NCBI RefSeq assembly: GCF_034047335.1
Contig: NZ_CP139137.1
Span: 248,001-312,000 of the forward strand
DNA from: Chryseobacterium sp. JJR-5R
GTDB taxonomy: Bacteria > Bacteroidota > Bacteroidia > Flavobacteriales > Weeksellaceae
DNA length: 64,000 nucleotides
Direction of reading: 5' to 3'
A program made the translations under genes and the position numbers. The notes below the pieces were generated by a model, which saw only the letters and a program-made list of their open reading frames with translations, had not been told where the DNA came from and ran no database searches. Below, piece after piece: positions 58,753 through 64,000 of the stretch; within the stretch, counting starts at the first letter, position 1; each line of letters opens with the position of its first letter.

Positions 58753-60324
58753 TTAAACTAAATCTTTATTGTAAAATGCTCCCTTATTTTCTGTCATTTC
58801 CATAGACTGGGTAATGATGAGGTGGGCAACGGTTGTGAGGTTCCTTAATTCTGATAACTGCGGGGAAAGAATGGAGTAATGGTAAATTTCATCCACGGCA
58901 GCAGCGATTTCCTGATGTTTCTGCAAGGCCATATTCAGGCGGCGGTTGCTTCTTACGATGCCCACCAGGTCGCTCATCATTTCCTGCAGCTGTTTTCTTA
59001 AATAAGAAACAATCACCATTTCATCCATAATTTTCATGCCCTCTTCGTTCCATTCCGGGACCGCTTTCAGGTCATCAAAATTGAAATTATTTTCATGCAA
59101 AAGGGCTACGGTTTTCATGGCGGCATTGTGTCCGAAAACCAGGCCTTCCAATAATGAATTGGAAGCAAGGCGGTTGGCTCCGTGAAGCCCGGAATTTGTG
59201 CATTCTCCTACGGCAAAAAGGTTCCTGATGGAAGACTGCCCGTCCTTGTCCACTTCAATGCCGCCCATCAGGTAATGGCAGGCCGGAACCACTGGAATCA
59301 GCTGTTTGAAAGGATCAATCCCTTCATCCCTGCATTTTTTATAGATATTCGGGAAATGTTCAAGGAATTTTTCCTGATCCATTTCCTTACAGTCCAGGCC
59401 TACATATTCGTCACCGGTTATCTTCATTTCCGCATCAATCGCTCTTGCCACGATGTCCCGGGAGGCCAGCTCTTCACGCTCATCATATTTATGCATGAAT
59501 TTTTCACCCTTTTTTGTTCTCAGCCTGGCCCCGTCGCCACGTACGGCTTCAGAAATCAGGAACAGCATGCCGTCAATTTTACTGTATAGTGCCGTTGGAT
59601 GAAACTGGTAATACTGCATATTGGAAACTTTTCCTTTTGCTCTTGCTACGAAAGCGATGCCGTCTCCGGTTGCAATGGTAGGATTGGTGGTGTTTTTATA
59701 GACATGTCCCGCTCCGCCTGTGGCCACCATTGTTATTTTGGAAGTAATTTTCTTGATTTCTTTAGATTTTTCATCTAAAATATAGGCACCATAGCAGTGG
59801 ATGTCTCCTTCATTGAGTTCTTTGCCGGGAACGTGGTGCTGGGTGATGATATCAATGACGTAATGATGATCGAGGATCTCAATATTTTCACTTTTATTGG
59901 CGGTTTCCAGCAATGCCCTTTCAATTTCAAAACCGGTGATGTCTTTGTGGTGGACAATCCTGTTTTCCGTATGCCCGCCTTCTCTTCCCAAAGCAAACTC
60001 TCCGTTTTTCATATCGAAGTTCGCACCCCATTCCACAATTTCATTAAACCTGGCCGGTGCTTCCTTTACTACCATTTCCACTACGTCGCGTTTGTTTTCG
60101 CCGTCTCCGGCACGCATGGTATCTTCAATATGTTTGTTGAAATGGTCATTTTTAGAATCTGTAACCACTGCAAGGCCGCCCTGTGCATATTTGGTATTGC
60201 TTTCATCTTCATCAGACTTGGTTACGATAATTATTTTGGCATCCGGAAACTGCTCAGAAATTTTTATCGCGTAGGAAAGTCCCGAAATCCCGGAACCGAT
60301 TACTAATACATCCGCTTTTATCAT
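58753..60324 (-). CDS. nadB: L-aspartate oxidase
   Basis: 523 residues. It oxidises aspartate to iminoaspartate with FAD. The dinucleotide fold is GSGISGLSYAIKI; the substrate loop GREGGHTENRIVHHKDITG, the FAD motif VATGGAGHVY and the succinate-dehydrogenase-like ACHYLMGGIEVDKDG and NSLLEGLVFG are all present, including the catalytic Arg/His region. First gene of nadB-nadC, 29 bases after the nitroreductase stop. Confidence 0.96.
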   Translation of the reverse strand: MIKADVLVIGSGISGLSYAIKISEQFPDAKIIIVTKSDEDESNTKYAQGGLAVVTDSKNDHFNKHIEDTMRAGDGENKRDVVEMVVKEAPARFNEIVEWGANFDMKNGEFALGREGGHTENRIVHHKDITGFEIERALLETANKSENIEILDHHYVIDIITQHHVPGKELNEGDIHCYGAYILDEKSKEIKKITSKITMVATGGAGHVYKNTTNPTIATGDGIAFVARAKGKVSNMQYYQFHPTALYSKIDGMLFLISEAVRGDGARLRTKKGEKFMHKYDEREELASRDIVARAIDAEMKITGDEYVGLDCKEMDQEKFLEHFPNIYKKCRDEGIDPFKQLIPVVPACHYLMGGIEVDKDGQSSIRNLFAVGECTNSGLHGANRLASNSLLEGLVFGHNAAMKTVALLHENNFNFDDLKAVPEWNEEGMKIMDEMVIVSYLRKQLQEMMSDLVGIVRSNRRLNMALQKHQEIAAAVDEIYHYSILSPQLSELRNLTTVAHLIITQSMEMTENKGAFYNKDLV

Positions 60325-60353
60325 TATGCTTGCTTTAGGTACAAACGTCTAAA

Positions 60354-60980
60354 TTAAATAAATTTAAACAATTTCTCGTCTGGTTTTCTTACTTTTTTCA
60401 GGTGCTGGAAATGATCTTCCTCCGAACGGTAGCCTAAAGCCAGCGTAACGGTAGCTTTTTCAGCTTCAGGGTCGATTTCCAGGATTTCCTCAATAACATC
60501 CTGGCGGAAACCTTCCATCGGGCAGGTGTCTACATTTTCAATTGCGGCCGCATACATCAGGTTAGCAAGAACGATATACGACTGTTTTTCTGCCCAGTTG
60601 AAAATATCGTGGCTGTTTTTCCGGAAGTGCTGGTCAATGCTGTTCCTGAAAGGGTCTAAATGTTCCAGCGGCGTCTCTCTTACTTCCGAGATATGCCTGA
60701 AGTATCCGTTAAGATACTGCTCTTCCACTGTTTTTTTTGAAACGATGACAATGAGATGGGAGCAGGTTGAAATCTGTGACGGGTTGTAAAAGGCCGGAAT
60801 CAGCTTCTGCTTCATTGCCTCGCTTTCCACAACCAGAATTTTGTAAGGCTGAAGGCCCAGAGAGCTTGCAGATAATTTTCCCGACTCAAGAATGTTGCCA
60901 AGGACTTCCTGAGGCACTATTTCCTGATTAAATTTTTTTACGGAATATCTTCTGCTTAAAGCTTCTAAGTAATTCTTCAT
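60354..60980 (-). CDS. Nitroreductase family NAD(P)H-dependent oxidoreductase
   Basis: 208 residues. FMN-binding marks of the NfsB-like group: RRYSVKKFNQE at the start, SASSLGLQPYKILVV, and near the end VDTCPMEGFRQD and TLALGYRSEED. It reduces nitro-compounds or quinones. A -7 box lies only 4 bases before its ATG. It may be co-transcribed with nadB-nadC, although the physiological link is unclear. Confidence 0.92.
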   Translation of the reverse strand: MKNYLEALSRRYSVKKFNQEIVPQEVLGNILESGKLSASSLGLQPYKILVVESEAMKQKLIPAFYNPSQISTCSHLIVIVSKKTVEEQYLNGYFRHISEVRETPLEHLDPFRNSIDQHFRKNSHDIFNWAEKQSYIVLANLMYAAAIENVDTCPMEGFRQDVIEEILEIDPEAEKATVTLALGYRSEEDHFQHLKKVRKPDEKLFKFI

Positions 60981-60984
60981 ATCA

Positions 60985-60992
60985 CAAATTTA
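60985..60992 (-). promoter_or_regulatory. -7 box of the nitroreductase gene
   Basis: Minus strand TAAATTTG ends 4 bases before the ATG at 60980; the transcript would be leaderless. Confidence 0.6.
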
Positions 60993-61051
60993 AGAATAGA
61001 ATACGAATTAAACAGGGTTAAGGCAAAATATCTTATTCCAAATCAGGATGG

Positions 61052-61090
61052 AAAAAGGATCACTCCGATAATCTGAAGTGATCCTTTTTT
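61052..61090 (-). terminator. Terminator after the lectin-domain T9SS cargo gene
   Basis: AAAAAGGATCACT pairs perfectly with AGTGATCCTTTTT around a 12-base loop; 26 bases after the stop. Confidence 0.9.
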
Positions 61091-61115
61091 AAGTATACGG
61101 AATGGTTGTTTAGAT

Positions 61116-63377
61116 TTAATCCCTGTTTTTAACAAGTACCCACCCGGAGTATGTGAACGGGGTGTTTTTCTTGTCATTTTCATTCCATGAAACAGAATAC
61201 CAGTAGCTGCCTGTCGGAATTTTTCTTCCGCCTACTGTGCCGTCCCACCGGTATCTGTTGGATTTATCGGCCTCATGGATTTTAGCTCCGTACCGGTCAA
61301 AAACATTAAATACCAGGTTTTTTTTGCCTGCCAGTGCAGAATAGTCGATCACATCATTTACTCCGTCTCCGTTCGGGGTAATTACATTGATCAGGTTCGG
61401 AACCACGATGGTAATGGTAATCGGGTCACAGTCATAGGCGTCTTTGATATAAATCTGGCTGTCTCCTCTCGGTACATTCTTAAATTCATTGGAATCCTGC
61501 CAGTGAATTCCGTCGATGGAGTATTGGTAAGGCGCAGTTCCTCCGTTGGCGTAAACCGTAACGGTTGTATTTGAAATATCGACACTGGTGATTACGGGCT
61601 GCTCGGAAGGGTATACTTTCACAGGTTGTTTTACTATACAGTTCCCTGTTTTAAGCTCCACCCAATAGGTCCCGACGGTTACATTGGCAATGGCCTGCGT
61701 TGTTGCGCCCGTACTCCATTTGTAAGCGGTAAATCCCGGGCCGGCATCTAATGTTGTCATGTCCTCCATGCAGATAATTTTATCCTGTAGAATTGCAGAA
61801 AAAGCCTGTGGAATTACAATTAATGTGACTTTGGCTACGGCATAACATCCGTTTGCATTGGTAACCTTAATATATGCTACGCCATTTGGAGAGATATATG
61901 CGGTCGGTACCGGGATCGGATTGGTTCCGTTCTGGGCATCGGTTAGGGAAGGGTAATATGTTTTTGTACCGGTTTGTGTAGTGACCAGAGCTGTGGTAAG
62001 ATCAAACTGCCCCGTAGAAGGCTTGGCCTCAATCGCACAGGATCTTAGAGTGGCATCCTGTACTGTTACAACCGGGAATAGGGCCAGGGTAATCTGTGCA
62101 GCATCCGTACAGCCCTGCGGCGTAGTTACCTGAGCATAGATTGTGGTTGCCGGTGAAAAAAATGCCGAAGGGTTGGTGATCGGATTGACCTGACTATTGA
62201 GATCAGACATGGTATTATAAAATATTGAAGTACTTCCTGGAACCGATGATAAGGCTGCTGCTGTAAGATCGAAAACGGCTCCACCTGCATTATTGTTGTT
62301 ACAGCCGTTGATGGTTACGTCATTCGCTGAAAAAGGGGTAGGAGTTAATACAATGGTTCCGTCACCATTATCACAGAGCGTGGATGAAGGATCCTGGACA
62401 ACTACTGTAACCGTAGTGGTTCCGGCAGGGTACTGGTAATTGCTGGGGTTGGTAATCGGTGTTCCGCCGGGCCCGAAATAAGTGAAAACATAGTTTGCCG
62501 GGGTTGTTACGAACTGGTTCTGGAAAGACGTTAGATTTACAGTTCCGTTTCCTGTAGCCGGGTTTACGCAGACACTCGGGGTAACGGTATTGGTAAGAAT
62601 AGGAACTTTATCAATGTAAATTTTGGCATTTTTTATTGAATGCCTTGCGCTTGCACCTCCCGTTGCTGCGGAAAATCCGAAGTATCCTGTGGTCATTCCT
62701 ACGGCTCCTCCGGAAGCCGTAAATGGCTGGTCTACCAGTAAGACACCGTCCATCTGAATTTTTATGTTCCAGATATTGGTATTTACAGGATCCATTTCAC
62801 CGTTTACGATAACGTGTTTGTAAGTAGCCCCAACAAACGGCTGTGTTGGATTGAGATCTGCAGTGTGGAAAGTACTTCCTGCAGTGGTATTATATTCTAT
62901 ATTATTGTTTCCTACAGGCAAGTTGTTGGTTCCGTACAGAACATGGATTTTACTCATCTGGCCTTCTGTGGAATTATTGAAGATGTCAAAACCTACCATC
63001 AGCCCGTTGGCATTGGCAGGTATGCCCAATCCGCCTCCACTCGTAAATCCTGTAGGCGGGTTGCTGAGGTACCAGAATGTAAATCCGTCACCGCGGCCGA
63101 AAGACGTCGTTCCGTTTCCGTCAATTCTGAAATCAAATTCCACTTTCCATTTATCGCAATATTTGAGGTTGATAGGGGTTGCTAATTTTACCACGCCAAA
63201 CTGGCTTCCGATATCCTGAGTAAGCTGTATAAAATCTCCGCTTACAGAAGCATTGGAGACAAGATCCCATCCGGTTGTGTTCACAGGGCTCCCGGTAAGC
63301 TGGTATGTCTGTGCAGAAATTTTTCCGGCGAGACAAATGAAAATGATAAGAAAATAAGAAAGTATTAGTTTTTTCAT
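61116..63377 (-). CDS. T9SS type B cargo with L-type lectin domain (gliding-motility-associated C-terminal domain)
   Basis: 753 residues. Signal peptide to about residue 22 (KISAQ). Residues about 25-255 form an L-type (legume-like) lectin domain: VEFDFRIDGNGTTSFGRGDG, FTFWYLSN and GLMVGFDIFNN. A middle region of repeated beta-sandwich (SprB/PKD-like) units follows. The end, ITPNGDGVNDVIDY through FDRYGAKIHEA to WVLVKNRD, is the type B sorting domain that directs T9SS export and surface attachment. Probably a cell-surface adhesin binding glycans. A paralog lies just upstream. Confidence 0.9.
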   Translation of the reverse strand: MKKLILSYFLIIFICLAGKISAQTYQLTGSPVNTTGWDLVSNASVSGDFIQLTQDIGSQFGVVKLATPINLKYCDKWKVEFDFRIDGNGTTSFGRGDGFTFWYLSNPPTGFTSGGGLGIPANANGLMVGFDIFNNSTEGQMSKIHVLYGTNNLPVGNNNIEYNTTAGSTFHTADLNPTQPFVGATYKHVIVNGEMDPVNTNIWNIKIQMDGVLLVDQPFTASGGAVGMTTGYFGFSAATGGASARHSIKNAKIYIDKVPILTNTVTPSVCVNPATGNGTVNLTSFQNQFVTTPANYVFTYFGPGGTPITNPSNYQYPAGTTTVTVVVQDPSSTLCDNGDGTIVLTPTPFSANDVTINGCNNNNAGGAVFDLTAAALSSVPGSTSIFYNTMSDLNSQVNPITNPSAFFSPATTIYAQVTTPQGCTDAAQITLALFPVVTVQDATLRSCAIEAKPSTGQFDLTTALVTTQTGTKTYYPSLTDAQNGTNPIPVPTAYISPNGVAYIKVTNANGCYAVAKVTLIVIPQAFSAILQDKIICMEDMTTLDAGPGFTAYKWSTGATTQAIANVTVGTYWVELKTGNCIVKQPVKVYPSEQPVITSVDISNTTVTVYANGGTAPYQYSIDGIHWQDSNEFKNVPRGDSQIYIKDAYDCDPITITIVVPNLINVITPNGDGVNDVIDYSALAGKKNLVFNVFDRYGAKIHEADKSNRYRWDGTVGGRKIPTGSYWYSVSWNENDKKNTPFTYSGWVLVKNRD

Positions 63378-63502
63378 TTGAGCGAATTGTTTAATTTATT
63401 GATGGTTTAAGTTAAGTTTACAGTATATATATGCTTATTATAAACTCTTTATACAGGATTTATATAATCCGGGCTGCTTACAACAGAGCATCTTTACACA
63501 AA

Positions 63503-63538
63503 CAAAAAAGACCACGTTCATACGGAGAGTGGTCTTTT
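63503..63538 (-). terminator. Terminator after the upstream T9SS type B gene
   Basis: AAAAGACCAC (63506-63515) pairs with GTGGTCTTTT (63529-63538); T residues follow on the minus strand, 13 bases after the stop. Confidence 0.88.
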
Positions 63539-63550
63539 AATGTAAATTAT

Positions 63551-64000
63551 TTATTCTATGTTTTTTACCAGTATCCAGCCGTTGTAAACAGTCTGGGTAT
63601 TGTTTTTATCATTTTCATTCCAGCTGATGGTGTACCAGTAAGTTCCCGTCATTACTTTTTTGCCGCCGGCTGTTCCGTCCCATTTATAGTTCCTCAGCTT
63701 GTCGGCCTCATACATTTTGTTTCCGTATCTGTCATAAATAACGAAAACCAGATTTTTTTTGTAGGCCAGGGCAGTATAATCAATCACATCATTTACATTG
63801 TCTCCGTTAGGCGTAATTACATTAATCAGATTCGGAACGGTAACCTGAACGTTGATCGGCGAACAGTTATAGGCATCTTTTACATACACCACGGCTTCAC
63901 CTCTAGGCAGGCCTGTAAAGGTATTGGAGTCCTGCCAGTTTACACCGTCCAGAGAATACCGGTACGGCGCTTTCCCTCCGTTTACATTTATTGTAATTGT
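63551..64000 (-). CDS. T9SS type B cargo protein, C-terminal part (cut by window edge)
   Basis: 150 C-terminal residues are in the window and the frame stays open to position 64000. The sequence mirrors the end of the neighbouring gene: NGGKAPYRYSLDGVNWQDSN, then ITPNGDNVNDVIDY, YDRYGNKMYEADK and WILVKNIE. It is thus a type B sorting domain preceded by a SprB-like repeat. The two genes are a tandem paralogous pair separated by a terminator and 173 bases. Confidence 0.92.
   Translation of the reverse strand, partial: TITINVNGGKAPYRYSLDGVNWQDSNTFTGLPRGEAVVYVKDAYNCSPINVQVTVPNLINVITPNGDNVNDVIDYTALAYKKNLVFVIYDRYGNKMYEADKLRNYKWDGTAGGKKVMTGTYWYTISWNENDKNNTQTVYNGWILVKNIE

Noticed and set aside
59797..60306. 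169-residue plus-strand ORF over nadB
   Set aside because: Antisense to a fully conserved nadB; no family features or start context.
1..64000. tRNA, rRNA, insertion sequences, phage genes, riboswitches
   Set aside because: None was recognised by eye; small structured RNAs cannot be excluded without a covariance-model search.

Overview
The window looks like a chromosomal segment of a flavobacterium of the Weeksellaceae, most likely Chryseobacterium or a near relative. The reasons are: AT-rich DNA with TAnnTTTG-type -7 promoter boxes; many Bacteroidota-only families (DUF4271, DUF4293, DUF4296, DUF5689, DUF6146, DUF6702, DUF6705, GLPGLI, exosortase F); type IX secretion (T9SS) C-terminal sorting domains; three TonB-dependent receptors; and a Rho factor with a large Asn/Gln-rich insert. 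No tRNA, rRNA, CRISPR array or insertion sequence was recognised.

Layout. 1-6.6 kb: a DUF445 fragment, msrB, an L,D-transpeptidase, a cupin-like protein, a TetR-thioesterase-fabF operon with a palindromic operator, an OsmC protein and an AraC regulator. 6.7-10.6 kb: a metal-linked cluster with a TonB receptor carrying two periplasmic HMA domains, a Cys-rich secreted protein and a lipoprotein with three His/Cys repeats. 10.6-13.0 kb: a two-component system. 13.2-18.1 kb: SRPBCC protein, oligopeptidase B, hemD-DUF4271. 18.1-27.0 kb: housekeeping genes (polyprenol-phosphate glycosyltransferase, tgt, an LptF/G permease, birA, rsfS, ftsH, a LUD-domain gene, cdsA, psd). 27.2-29.5 kb: a PNGase F-like T9SS cargo and a decayed GLPGLI gene. 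29.5-36 kb: MsbA-like exporter, M28 peptidase, DUF4293, rho, sod.

36.3-44.5 kb: a secreted nuclease-like protein divergent from a TonB receptor/DUF5689 lipoprotein pair, then a lipid-anchored MACPF pore-former with lectin-like C-terminal repeats. 44.5-47.7 kb: an operon that reads as cell-wall sugar salvage (AmgK-like kinase, stand-alone RapZ C-terminal domain, MurU-like uridylyltransferase, LOG protein). 47.8-48.7 kb: exosortase F and its partner. 48.9-52.4 kb: an accessory patch with a secreted lipoprotein interrupted by an in-frame stop, whose AT-rich C-terminal part carries a JAMM-like motif; a DUF6705 lipoprotein; a Cys-motif membrane protein; and a frameshifted XRE regulator. 52.4-61 kb: CDF transporter, asd, a TonB receptor, nadB-nadC and a nitroreductase. 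61-64 kb: two related T9SS type B cargo proteins, one with an L-type lectin domain.

The best candidates for undescribed biology are the MACPF lipoprotein, the interrupted mosaic lipoprotein with its DUF6705 neighbour, the HMA-receptor/repeat-lipoprotein metal cluster, the PNGase F-like cargo and the AmgK-RapZ(C)-MurU operon. Four genes are visibly broken or degenerate (about 14.2, 28.7, 49.9 and 52.3 kb). Several promoters sit only 4-9 bases before the start codon, suggesting leaderless messages. All calls come from reading the sequence; no database search was run.
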